From HGW-17 sp964516435 (lineage in GTDB: Bacteria; Myxococcota_A; Polyangia; HGW-17), in assembly GCA_964516435.1 (NCBI GenBank), contig CAZEZP010000101.1, positions 6,602-70,601 on the forward strand: a DNA stretch of 64,000 nucleotides. Reading direction: 5' to 3'. The notes below the pieces were generated by a model that did no database searches, was not told the DNA's origin, and worked only from the letters and a program-made list of their open reading frames with translations. The position numbers and the translations under genes were made by a program. This document shows, one piece after another, positions 15,006 to 23,451 of the stretch; position 1 is the stretch's first letter; each line of letters begins with the position of its first letter.

Positions 15006-17765
15006 ATGCGCATGACACGTTGGCTGGCTTGGTCCTCTCTGCTGTTTTTCCTTCTGGCGGGTTGCGACGACGGCTCCAAAAAGAAAAACAATACGAATAA
15101 TACAAACAACACAAATAATGTAAATAATACGAACAATGTCAACAATGTAAACAATACGAATAATACAAATAATACCAATAATACGAATAACACCAACAAT
15201 ACCAACAACGCCGTGTGCGGCAACGACGTCATCGATGGCGGCGAAGCCTGCGATGGAACCGCGCTGGGTGGCGCCACGTGCGAAAGCCTCGGGTTCTCCG
15301 GTGGCACGCTTTCCTGCAAGGCGGACTGCTCGGCGCTGGATTCGAGCCGATGCACCCGGCCGGAGTATGCCGTGCGCGAGTGCGGCACGGCGACGCCGCC
15401 TTCTTCGGGCACCTGCGACGTTACGCCGGGCAGCGGAAATCTCGTGGTGCTGCGTGGCACCGTGCTCACCGGGTCCACCGTCTACCACGCCGGCGAGGTG
15501 GCGTATGACAAGACCACTGGCCGCATCGCCTGCGTGGAATGCGACTGCTCGGGAACGGCCGGCTACGCCGACGCCACGAAACTGCAGTGCGGCGACAACG
15601 TCATCTCCCCGGCGCTCATCAACGCGCATGACCACATCGGCTGGATCCAGAGCCCGCCCATCGGGCACGGAACCATCCGCTACCACCATCGCAACGACTG
15701 GCGCAAGGGACTCGAGGGATTCCAGAAGATCAACATCCCTGGCAACGCGACCAACGCCGAGAAGCAGTGGGGGGAACTGCGCCAGGTGCTTTCCGGCACG
15801 GTGACGCTGTTCGGTTCCGGTTCCGCCGCGGGGCTCATGCGCAATGCGGACGTGGCCGCCCAGTCCTTCATTCCCGGCATCACGCCGCCCGAATACGAGA
15901 CGTTCCCGGTGCATACCGGTTCCGAGAGCGATCCCGCGAAAATCCTGGTGGAATCCGGCTGCACCCCGTATGTCTTCGCCGCCGTGACCTCGGAACTTTC
16001 GGGCTTCTCCGCGTTCGTGCCGCACGTGTCCGAGGGCATCAATGCCGCGGCCCGCAACGAATTCCGCTGCATGTCCGGCCTGGAGCCCGACGGCGAGGAC
16101 CTGCTGGGCCCCAACAGCACCTACATCCATGCCGTGGGACTCAACGCGGTGGACATATCCGTGATGGCCTCCCAGGGCGGGCGCGTCATCTGGTCGCCGC
16201 GCACCAACATCGACCTGTATGGAAACACGGCTCCGGTGACGCTCATGGACAACCTGGGCATCGTCATCGGCATCGGCTCCGACTGGACCATTTCCGGGTC
16301 CATGAACATGCTGCGCGAACTGGCCTGCGCGGATTCCTTCAACCGCACGCATCTGAACGGCTACTTCTCGGACTACAAACTCTGGCGCATGGCCACGGTG
16401 AACAACGCCGTGGTGCTGGCCATCTCCCAGTATGTGGGCGACCTGGCTCCGAACCTGTATGCCGACATCGTCGTGTATGACCGCCATGGCGTTTCGGGCG
16501 ATCACCGCGTGGTCATCGAGTCGCACCCGCAGCATGTGGCCCTGGTGCTGCGCGGCGGCACGGTGCTTTCCGGCGATGCTGCACTGGTGGATGCGCTTGC
16601 CACGGGCTGCGATGCCCTGGACGTGTGCGGCGTGTCCAAGAAGGTGTGCGTGCAGGCCGAGACCGGCATGTCCCTTTCGCAGTTGCAGAGCGCGGTGGCG
16701 CCCGTGGGCGAGAACTTTGACGACACCTACCCGCTGTTCTACTGCAACGACCCCGTGGGCGAACCCACCTGCGTGCCTTCGCGTCCCAGCGAGTACACCG
16801 GGATTCCGGCGGCGGGCGATGCCGATGGCGACGGCGTGGCGGATGCCTCCGACAACTGCCCGTTCATCTTCAATCCCGTGCGCCTGCTGGACAACGGCGC
16901 GCAGGCGGATGCGGACAACGACGGCGACGGCGACGTGTGCGACCCCTGCCCGCTGGATGCCAATACCACGCAGTGCACCTTCAACCCCGACGACGTGGAC
17001 GGCGACGGCGTGCCGAATGCGACCGACAACTGTCCGCTTGCCGCCAACGCCACGCAGGCGGATGCCGATGGCGACGGCATGGGCGATGTGTGCGATGCCT
17101 GCCCGAACGCCGACCAGCGCAACGCCACGGGTTCTTCCATTCCGGCCCTGCGCCAGGTCTGCCATCCGGATCACGTGGCGTCCGGAACCGTGGTCACCAT
17201 CGAGGGCATCCTCACGGTCGTGGACAACAACAAGTTCTACCTGCAGGACCCCGGCGTGACGGCCTGGGGCGGACTCTATGTCTACACCGGTTCGACGCCC
17301 ACGCTGACGGCGGCCGACATCGGCAAGCGGGTGCGCGTGACGGGCACGTATGCCGAATATTATGATCAGACGCAAATAAGCAATCCAACGAGTGTTACAA
17401 TCGTGGATCCGAATATTACAACCATCAATCCGATTGATGTTGCGGTTTCGGATATTAATAATACAGGTGCGCGCGCCGAGGAACTCGAGGGCATGGTGGT
17501 CAACGTGGTCATCAACGCCCCCAATTACCTCTCCGTGACGAATGCCAATCCGGATGCGCCCAGCGACTACCAGGAAATGCTGCTCACGGATCCGGTGAGC
17601 AGCGCCTCCATCCGCATCGATGACGACCTCTACAACGGCTACGTGGCCGCGGGCCGCACCGTGGGCACGCAGTACTCCGTGGTGCGCGGCATCGCCGTGT
17701 GGACGTTCTCCAACCGCAAGATCCTGCCGCGCAGCGCCGCCGACCTGGTGAAGGTCGGCAAGTAG
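15006..17765 (+). CDS. Large secreted amidohydrolase lipoprotein with Asn-rich linker and TSP3-like repeats
   Basis: The 919-residue lipoprotein starts at ATG 15006 (GGAAAGG upstream) with lipobox LAGC and Cys20. Residues 28-68 are an Asn/Thr/Val linker. A Cys-rich module follows ('GGEACDGTALGGATC'). Residues about 140-560 are an amidohydrolase-superfamily barrel: 'NAHDHIGW' provides the metal HxH, 'YIHAVGL' a later His, and 'GIGSDWTISGS' the catalytic Asp. Residues 600-700 hold Asp-rich calcium-binding TSP3-like repeats ('DADGDGVADASDNCP'). The last 200 residues look like an OB-type beta domain. A paralogue lies at 39950-41791. The substrate is unknown. Confidence 0.85.
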   Translation: MRMTRWLAWSSLLFFLLAGCDDGSKKKNNTNNTNNTNNVNNTNNVNNVNNTNNTNNTNNTNNTNNTNNAVCGNDVIDGGEACDGTALGGATCESLGFSGGTLSCKADCSALDSSRCTRPEYAVRECGTATPPSSGTCDVTPGSGNLVVLRGTVLTGSTVYHAGEVAYDKTTGRIACVECDCSGTAGYADATKLQCGDNVISPALINAHDHIGWIQSPPIGHGTIRYHHRNDWRKGLEGFQKINIPGNATNAEKQWGELRQVLSGTVTLFGSGSAAGLMRNADVAAQSFIPGITPPEYETFPVHTGSESDPAKILVESGCTPYVFAAVTSELSGFSAFVPHVSEGINAAARNEFRCMSGLEPDGEDLLGPNSTYIHAVGLNAVDISVMASQGGRVIWSPRTNIDLYGNTAPVTLMDNLGIVIGIGSDWTISGSMNMLRELACADSFNRTHLNGYFSDYKLWRMATVNNAVVLAISQYVGDLAPNLYADIVVYDRHGVSGDHRVVIESHPQHVALVLRGGTVLSGDAALVDALATGCDALDVCGVSKKVCVQAETGMSLSQLQSAVAPVGENFDDTYPLFYCNDPVGEPTCVPSRPSEYTGIPAAGDADGDGVADASDNCPFIFNPVRLLDNGAQADADNDGDGDVCDPCPLDANTTQCTFNPDDVDGDGVPNATDNCPLAANATQADADGDGMGDVCDACPNADQRNATGSSIPALRQVCHPDHVASGTVVTIEGILTVVDNNKFYLQDPGVTAWGGLYVYTGSTPTLTAADIGKRVRVTGTYAEYYDQTQISNPTSVTIVDPNITTINPIDVAVSDINNTGARAEELEGMVVNVVINAPNYLSVTNANPDAPSDYQEMLLTDPVSSASIRIDDDLYNGYVAAGRTVGTQYSVVRGIAVWTFSNRKILPRSAADLVKVGK
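15087..15209 (+). repeat. Asn-codon microsatellite in coding sequence
   Basis: Forty-one consecutive codons are almost only AAT/AAC, ACN and GTN, encoding an Asn/Thr/Val spacer directly after the lipidated N-terminus. The stretch is AT-rich in a GC-rich gene. It is imperfect at the base level, which argues against recent slippage and for selection on the protein. Confidence 0.9.
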
Positions 17766-17821
17766 TACCCGCTCTGCGCCGCATCGTTCCCCTTTTCTGA
17801 AAAGTTCGAGGAGGCGCTTTC

Positions 17822-18760
17822 GTGCACGCGTTCGTTCCAGCTGCCATCCTGCTCTCCTTCTTCCTGCCGCGCTGCGACGTGCGCATGCCCAGACCGTGCG
17901 GCGCCGTTCCGGCCGACATGCGATGCGTTCCTGGTGGCCCGGTCGTGCGCGGCACCGATCATGGCGCGCGCAGCTCGCGTCCCGCCATCCGGGCATGGGT
18001 GGATACGTTTTACATGGACGCCACCGAGGTCACGGTGAAGGAATTCGAAGCGTGCGTGGCCGCCGGAAAGTGTCCTTTCCAGAAAACGAACTACAAGGGC
18101 TTTTCAGAGCCCGACCAGCCCAAGGTGGGTGTGAACTGGTTCGCGGCGAAGGCCTTCTGCGAGGCCCACGGCAAGCGCCTGCCGACGGAAGCCGAGTTCG
18201 AGAAGGCCATCCGGGGCCCCGATGGCGAACTGTACGCCTGGGGCAACGAGCCCGTCACGTGCGAGCGCGCCATATACAAGCATCCGAAACTCGGGCGCGG
18301 CTGCGGGCGCAAGAGCCCCAAGGAGGACACGGGCGCCACCTGGCCCGTGAAGAGCCTTCCGGCGTGGCGCTACGGGCTCTACGACATCAACGGCAATGCC
18401 GACGAGTGGGTGCAGGACTGGTACACGTTCGGCGGCTATGCCGAATGCGGCGCCGACTGCCTGGGCGTGAATCCGAAGGGACCCTGCCAGGGAGCCGACC
18501 GCTGCACCGGCTACACCGAGCGCATCGTCAAGGGCGGCTCCTGGTTCTGGGATCCCTCGCATTTCCTGGGTTATTACCGGCGTCCGCACGATCCGCACAA
18601 CCGCAGGGAATACCATCATTTCGGCTTTCGCTGCGCGAAGGACGTACCGGCTTCGGGCCTGGATTTCCCCATCGCCCTTTACAACCACGCCTTGCAGGCC
18701 TGGCTGCGCATCCTGGGAACGCCGGCCTGGTGGGACGTCCCGCGAAAGGAGGCTCCATGA
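17822..18760 (+). CDS. SUMF1/FGE-sulfatase-fold protein, probably not a formylglycine-generating enzyme
   Basis: The 312-residue exported protein starts at GTG 17822, supported by GAGGAGG eight bases upstream and a following hydrophobic signal segment. The SUMF1 fold is clear: 'DATEVTVKEFEACV', 'VNWFAAKAFCEAHGKRLPTE' and 'DINGNADEWVQDW', and a final 'GFRCAKD'. At 'KGGSWFWDPSHFLGYYRRP' the active-site Cys pair of true FGE is absent (Trp and Gly/Tyr instead). It is therefore likely a binding or structural relative. The stop overlaps the next gene as ATGA. Confidence 0.85.
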   Translation: MHAFVPAAILLSFFLPRCDVRMPRPCGAVPADMRCVPGGPVVRGTDHGARSSRPAIRAWVDTFYMDATEVTVKEFEACVAAGKCPFQKTNYKGFSEPDQPKVGVNWFAAKAFCEAHGKRLPTEAEFEKAIRGPDGELYAWGNEPVTCERAIYKHPKLGRGCGRKSPKEDTGATWPVKSLPAWRYGLYDINGNADEWVQDWYTFGGYAECGADCLGVNPKGPCQGADRCTGYTERIVKGGSWFWDPSHFLGYYRRPHDPHNRREYHHFGFRCAKDVPASGLDFPIALYNHALQAWLRILGTPAWWDVPRKEAP

Positions 18761-19947
18761 AGCGGCGGGATTTCCTGAAGACGGCGATGCTCGCGTTCTG
18801 GGCCTCCTGCCAGAACGAGGGCCGTCGGGCGCGTCCCGGCTTGCGAGCCTTCGAACTGCCGCAGTCCCAAAACGGCATGCCGATCCCCCCGGCATCCGTG
18901 CCGGCGCCGGAAGCCGCCGTTTCCAGCCGGCAGGAGGCGGTCATTCCCGATGTGTACTTCACCCGCGAGGTATCGTCCGCCGGCGTGATGCGGGTCTATG
19001 AAAAGATCGCCCACCGCGTGCGCGGCCGGGTGGCGCTCAAGGTGCACTTCGGGGAGGAGGGCAATCCCAACTACCTCAAGCCCGACCTGATGAAGGAACT
19101 GGCCCTGCGCACGAAGGCCGTGCTGGTGGAGACCAACGTGCTCTACGTGGGCAAGAGGCGCTACACCGAGAGCCACATCCGGCTGGCCCGGGATCATGGA
19201 TTCACCTACGCCCCCATCGACATCCTGGACGCCGACGGCGACGTGGAACTGCCCGTCGCCAACCCGCGCATCCGCCATTACCGGAAGGTGAAGGTGGGTT
19301 CGCACATGGACCGCTACGACACGTTCATCGTGTTCTCCCACTTCAAGGGACACGGCTCGGCGGGATTCGGCGGGGCCCTCAAGAACGTGGCGATGGGGTT
19401 CGCCTCCGTGGCCGGCAAGATGGCCCAGCACGCCAACGACATCCCCACGGTGGATGCCGTCCGCTGCGTGAAGTGCATGCGCTGCGTGCGCGAATGCCCG
19501 GCGCACGCCATCACGGTGGACGCCGCCGGCGTGCGCATCGATCGCGGCAAGTGCATCGGATGCGCCAAATGCATCGGCGAGTGCCCCGAGCGCGTGTTCG
19601 GGGTCCCCCGCGGGCTCGACCGGCAGGTGTTCCACGAGCGGCTGGCCGAGTACGCCAAGGTGATTGCGGACCGCTATCCCATGGTCTACGTCACGGTCAT
19701 GGCCAACATCTCTCCGGGATGCGACTGCATGAAGAGTCCCCAGAAGCCCTTCATGGGGGACGTAGGCATCCTGGCCTCCACGGACATGCTGGCCATCGAT
19801 ACGGCCGCGCACGACCTGGTGAACCGGGCGGCCGGCCGCGAGGACGTGTTTCGCGACCGGAATTCGGTTTCCGGAAAACTGCAACTGCTGCACGGGGCCG
19901 AAATCGGACTCGGCAGTCTGAAATACAACCTGGTGGAAGTGAAGTAG
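18757..19947 (+). CDS. Tat-exported DUF362 protein with two [4Fe-4S] clusters
   Basis: The 396-residue protein opens with a twin-arginine signal ('MKRRDFLKT'), so it is probably exported folded. Residues about 60-220 form the DUF362 domain ('LKVHFGEEGNPNYLKP', 'SHFKGHGSAGFGGALKN'). Two ferredoxin motifs follow, CxxCxxCxxxCP as 'CVKCMRCVRECP' and 'CIGCAKCIGECP', then a second DUF362 segment ending 'LGSLKYNLVEVK'. DUF362 proteins are of unknown function and often sit with redox enzymes. Both neighbours overlap it, so it is the middle gene of a three-gene operon. Confidence 0.9.
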   Translation: MKRRDFLKTAMLAFWASCQNEGRRARPGLRAFELPQSQNGMPIPPASVPAPEAAVSSRQEAVIPDVYFTREVSSAGVMRVYEKIAHRVRGRVALKVHFGEEGNPNYLKPDLMKELALRTKAVLVETNVLYVGKRRYTESHIRLARDHGFTYAPIDILDADGDVELPVANPRIRHYRKVKVGSHMDRYDTFIVFSHFKGHGSAGFGGALKNVAMGFASVAGKMAQHANDIPTVDAVRCVKCMRCVRECPAHAITVDAAGVRIDRGKCIGCAKCIGECPERVFGVPRGLDRQVFHERLAEYAKVIADRYPMVYVTVMANISPGCDCMKSPQKPFMGDVGILASTDMLAIDTAAHDLVNRAAGREDVFRDRNSVSGKLQLLHGAEIGLGSLKYNLVEVK

Positions 19948-20516
19948 TGCCCGCATCGACGCCGACGCAGCTCTTCGCGCCCGACCCGCTGGAGGTCGCG
20001 CCATCCAAGTCGCGGGTGGCGCGGCGGGCGAAACTGCCCCGTCTCCCCCCGCCGGAGGATCCCCTCTTCGATCCGCTGGCGCAGGCGTATCGCCTGGGCC
20101 TGACGCATTTTTCCCCCCGCGGGGCATGGAAGACGCTGGATGCCCCAGCGTGGCCCGTCCTGCCGGAGACGTTTGCCGGATGCGCCCGGGTGACGCTGGC
20201 GGTGGTGAGCGCGGGGGAGGGGCTCGATGCCGTCGTGGATGCCGCGCTCGCGCAGGGCCGCACGCGGGATGCCTGGCTGCTGGACGCGTTCGGCTCGGAG
20301 GCCGTGGAGGCCGTGGCCGACGCGCTCGATGCCCGCCTGCGGGAAATCCACGGGGAGGGCACGCGCCGCTTTTCTCCCGGATATGGCCACCTTCTGGTCA
20401 CCGAAAACATCCGCATCATCGCCGAACTGGGCGTGGATTTCGCAGTCGCCCACCCGGCATCGGGCATGCTTTCTCCCCGCAAGAGCGTGGTGTTCCTCAT
20501 CGGCTGGCACGGTTGA
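19947..20516 (+). CDS. MetH activation-domain-like protein
   Basis: The 189-residue protein starts at a GTG that shares one base with the upstream stop; GGAAG lies ten bases before it. The C-terminal half matches the cobalamin-dependent methionine synthase activation domain: 'RFSPGYGHL' (the SAM-binding RxxPGY element) and 'HPASGMLSPRKSVVFLIGW'. In MetH this domain binds SAM and allows reductive reactivation of cob(II)alamin. Here it stands alone, with an N-terminal region of no recognised type. No methionine synthase is in the window; the ferredoxin gene upstream is a plausible electron donor. Confidence 0.8.
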   Translation: MPASTPTQLFAPDPLEVAPSKSRVARRAKLPRLPPPEDPLFDPLAQAYRLGLTHFSPRGAWKTLDAPAWPVLPETFAGCARVTLAVVSAGEGLDAVVDAALAQGRTRDAWLLDAFGSEAVEAVADALDARLREIHGEGTRRFSPGYGHLLVTENIRIIAELGVDFAVAHPASGMLSPRKSVVFLIGWHG

Positions 20517-20543
20517 TTGACATTTTGTGCCAGGCAGGCCAGC

Positions 20544-20572
20544 TTGATTCATCCCGGTGAAGCGGCTACCCT
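20544..20572 (+). promoter_or_regulatory. Putative promoter of the hydroxyacid dehydrogenase gene
   Basis: TTGATT (20544-20549) and TACCCT (20567-20572) are 17 bases apart. A perfect TTGACA lies further upstream at 20517 but has no matching -10 box at 17 bases. Confidence 0.45.
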
Positions 20573-20591
20573 TGCGGCCCGGAGGTGCCGA

Positions 20592-21731
20592 ATGAATCCA
20601 TCGTCATGGACCACGCATCAGCCCGATGGCCGTTTCCGCGTCATCGCCACCAAGCGGCTCGTGGGCGAAAAATGGCTGCCGGTGCTGCTGGCCGCCGGCT
20701 GCCGGGTCGAAGTGTACGGGGGCGAGGAGCCGTTTGGCGAGGAAGACCTGCTTTCGGCCATCGGGAATGCCTGTCACGGGGCGCTGGCGCAACTGAACGA
20801 GCCCTGGACCGCGCGCGTGCTGGAACGTTTCGCCGCGGCCGGGGGGCGCGTGGTGGCCTCGTATGCCATGGGTGTGAACAACATCGACCTGGCCGCCGCC
20901 AGCCGTCTGAATATTGCGGTGTGCAACACGCCCGACGTGCTCACCGAGGCTACGGCGGAACTGGCGCTGGCGCTGGTGTTCTCGGCCATGCGCCGCGTGG
21001 CCGAAGGGGACCGCTTCATGCGGGAGGGGCGCTTTTCGGGCTGGCTGCCGCATCTGATGCTGGGCCGGCAACTGACGGGACGGACGCTGGCGCTGTTTGG
21101 CGCGGGGCGCATCGGGCAGGCCGTGGCGCGCGCCCTGTGCGGCGGCCTTGGCATGAACGTGCTGTATTTCAACCCGCATCCGCGTCCGCAACTGGAAGAC
21201 TACGTGCGGGACGTGGCGCAGTTGGCGGCCCGATACGGCTTGCCGCAGCCCTGGATCCGGCGCGCGCAGGACGTGGACGAACTGTTTGCCGAAGGGGACG
21301 TCATCGTGCTGGCATCCTCCTATAATCCCGACCTGCGCCACCTGGTGGATGCGCGCCGGCTCTCCCTGTGCCGGGAGGCCGCCGTGCTGGTCAACGTCAG
21401 CCGGGGGCCGGTGGTGGACGAGGCCGCACTGGTGGCGCACCTGCGCGCGCATCCGGATTTCCGCGCCGGTCTGGACGTCTACGAGTTCGAGCCCCGGATG
21501 GCCGAAGGGCTGGCGGACCTTCCCAACGCCGTGCTCTCTCCGCACACCGGCAGCGCCACGCTGGAGGCGCGCACCGCCATGGCGCAACTGGTCGCGCACA
21601 ACTGCGCGGGCGTGCTCCTGGGCCATCCGGCGGGCAAAAACCGCCCCATGGAGGCATGGCTGGGAGACGACCCGCCGAAGGCCGTTCCCGCCCTGGTGAA
21701 CGCCGAAGCCATCGGCTGGCCGGCCGTGTGA
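20592..21731 (+). CDS. D-isomer-specific 2-hydroxyacid dehydrogenase (hydroxypyruvate reductase type)
   Basis: The 379-residue protein is an NAD(P)-dependent 2-hydroxyacid dehydrogenase. The nucleotide-binding motif is 'LALFGAGRIGQAVA', the substrate loop 'VVASYAMGVNNIDL', the catalytic Arg in 'NVSRGPVVDEAAL', the Glu in 'DVYEFEPRM', and the catalytic His in 'SPHTGSATLEAR'. It resembles plant-type peroxisomal hydroxypyruvate reductase, including the long insert around 'PHPRPQLEDYVRDVAQ'. GGAGGTG precedes ATG 20592; the longer frame starting at 20517 covers the promoter. The exact substrate is inferred. Confidence 0.85.
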   Translation: MNPSSWTTHQPDGRFRVIATKRLVGEKWLPVLLAAGCRVEVYGGEEPFGEEDLLSAIGNACHGALAQLNEPWTARVLERFAAAGGRVVASYAMGVNNIDLAAASRLNIAVCNTPDVLTEATAELALALVFSAMRRVAEGDRFMREGRFSGWLPHLMLGRQLTGRTLALFGAGRIGQAVARALCGGLGMNVLYFNPHPRPQLEDYVRDVAQLAARYGLPQPWIRRAQDVDELFAEGDVIVLASSYNPDLRHLVDARRLSLCREAAVLVNVSRGPVVDEAALVAHLRAHPDFRAGLDVYEFEPRMAEGLADLPNAVLSPHTGSATLEARTAMAQLVAHNCAGVLLGHPAGKNRPMEAWLGDDPPKAVPALVNAEAIGWPAV

Positions 21732-21764
21732 TTTTCCGACGAGGGCAAAAACAGGGAAAAGCAT

Positions 21765-21793
21765 TTGACGCCGTTTGCGGGGGCGGCTATGGT
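21765..21793 (+). promoter_or_regulatory. Promoter of the 8-oxoguanine deaminase-like gene
   Basis: TTGACG (21765-21770) and TATGGT (21788-21793) are 17 bases apart. The leader is about 62 bases. Confidence 0.7.
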
Positions 21794-21861
21794 TGGCGGT
21801 TGCTCCCGCTTTCTCCCGCAGGGAAGAACCCTTTGCGACCCGGGAAGGAAATGGAGGAATC

Positions 21862-23262
21862 ATGACCATCACGCTTCTTCGCAACTGCATGGCGGTAGCG
21901 CTCATGGATGCCGGGCGCACCGTGCTCCGGGATGCCGATGTCCGCATCGAGGGCAACCGCATCGCGGCCGTGGGGAAAGGCCTCGACGCGCCTGAAGGCG
22001 CCGAAGTCATCGACGCCCGCCGGCTCGTGGTGATTCCCGGCATGATCAACACCCATCACCACCTCTACCAGACGCTGTTCCGCAACGTGCCGCGCGTGCA
22101 GAACGCCAAGTTGTTCGACTGGCTGGTGAACCTCTACCAGGGCTGGCGGCACATCGACCCCGAAGCCGTGCACAGCGCGGCGCTCACGGGACTCGGCGAA
22201 CTGCTCCTGACCGGTTGCACCACGGCGGCGGACCACCATTACCTGTTTCCGCGCGGCTATGGAGAAGAGTTGCTGGAGGCCGAAATCCGGGCGGCGGGCC
22301 GGCTGGGAATCCGCTTCTATCCCACCCGCGGCTCCATGTCCCGGGGCGTGAGCAAGGGCGGGCTTCCGCCGGACGACGTGGTGCAGACCGAAGAGGAAAT
22401 CCTGCGCGCCAGCGAGGAATGCATCCGCAGGTGGCACGACCCGTCCCCCGGCGCCATGGTGCGCTTGGCGCTGGCGCCCTGCTCCCCGTTCTCGGTGACG
22501 CCGGAATTGCTGCGGGAAAGCGCCCGCCTGGCCCGCCGCCACAAGGTGCGCCTGCACACGCACCTGGCCGAGACCCGCGACGAGGACGATTACTGCGTGC
22601 AGGTGCTGGGCATGCGTCCGCTGGCGTTCATGGAGAGCGTAGAGTGGGTGGGCGACGATGTGTGGTACGCGCACGGCATCTGGTTCAACGACGAGGAGAT
22701 CCGGCTGCTGGGCCGCACGCGCACGGGGGTGGCGCACTGCCCGTCTTCCAACCTGCGCCTGGGCAGCGGAATCGCCCGCGTGGTGGATCTCCGCGCGGCC
22801 GGCGCCCCGGTGGGTCTGGCCGTGGACGGCAGCGCCAGCAACGACGCCTCCGACATGCTGGCCGAGGCCCGCATGGCCATGCTTGTGCACCGCATCGGCC
22901 CGCACGGCGTGGGCGCCACGAGCGCGCTGGATGCGCTGGAAATCGCCACGCGCGGGAGTGCGGCCGTGCTGGGCTGGGACGACGAACTGGGCCGCATCGC
23001 GCCCGGATATCTGGCGGACATCGCCTGTTTCGACATGCTCGACATCGCATACGCGGGCGCCCTGTCCGACCCGGTGGCGGCCCTGTTCTTCTGCAATTCC
23101 CGCCGACGGGCGCACACCGTGTTCGTCGATGGCCGCAAGGTGGTGGAGGAAGGCCGCCTGCTGCACGTGGACGAGATGGAGATCGTGGAAACCCAGAACC
23201 GCCTGGCCGCACGGATCCTGCAGAAGGCCGCCCGCGACATCGACCTGCTGTCGATGCTCTGA
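21862..23262 (+). CDS. 8-oxoguanine deaminase/TrzN-type amidohydrolase
   Basis: A 466-residue cytoplasmic zinc amidohydrolase of the subgroup that holds 8-oxoguanine deaminase, SsnA and the triazine hydrolases. Visible motifs are 'GMINTHHHLYQTLFRN' (HxH), 'LHTHLAETRDEDDYC' (His and the HxxE element), 'YAHGIWFNDEEI' and 'LAVDGSASNDASDML' with the catalytic Asp. The pair HxxE plus SNDxxxM is typical of 8-oxoguanine deaminase, but cytosine- or guanine-type substrates cannot be excluded. GGAGGAA precedes the ATG. It lies near other purine genes only loosely. Confidence 0.85.
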   Translation: MTITLLRNCMAVALMDAGRTVLRDADVRIEGNRIAAVGKGLDAPEGAEVIDARRLVVIPGMINTHHHLYQTLFRNVPRVQNAKLFDWLVNLYQGWRHIDPEAVHSAALTGLGELLLTGCTTAADHHYLFPRGYGEELLEAEIRAAGRLGIRFYPTRGSMSRGVSKGGLPPDDVVQTEEEILRASEECIRRWHDPSPGAMVRLALAPCSPFSVTPELLRESARLARRHKVRLHTHLAETRDEDDYCVQVLGMRPLAFMESVEWVGDDVWYAHGIWFNDEEIRLLGRTRTGVAHCPSSNLRLGSGIARVVDLRAAGAPVGLAVDGSASNDASDMLAEARMAMLVHRIGPHGVGATSALDALEIATRGSAAVLGWDDELGRIAPGYLADIACFDMLDIAYAGALSDPVAALFFCNSRRRAHTVFVDGRKVVEEGRLLHVDEMEIVETQNRLAARILQKAARDIDLLSML

Positions 23263-23451
23263 TGGGTTGCGCACCATGGGATCGCGGGCATCCGGTCCGC
23301 GCCTGGTGGAAAAAAGGTGAAAAAATCCGGCTCGTGGCATGGCGGGAGACAGTTGTTCCAATCCGGAATTTCCGTGGTGCTTTCAGCTTGACGAGGGCCG
23401 CAAAACACGACACAAGTCCCCGTCGTGCCTTTTGGCGGGGTATGAGGTTCC

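Noticed and set aside
15087..15209. Possible CRISPR or minisatellite array
   Set aside because: Units are single codons without spacers, and the stretch is in frame in a lipoprotein linker.
14934..17996. A 1020-codon open frame on the minus strand
   Set aside because: It lies opposite the amidohydrolase gene, its product is His/Arg/Val-biased with poly-Ile runs from the Asn-codon repeat, and it has no ribosome-binding site. It is an artefact of high GC and repeat content.
20500..20545. Sigma-54 type -24/-12 promoter at TGGCACG
   Set aside because: The -24 part looks right but the -12 element lacks GC at the proper distance, and the sequence is still inside the preceding coding region.
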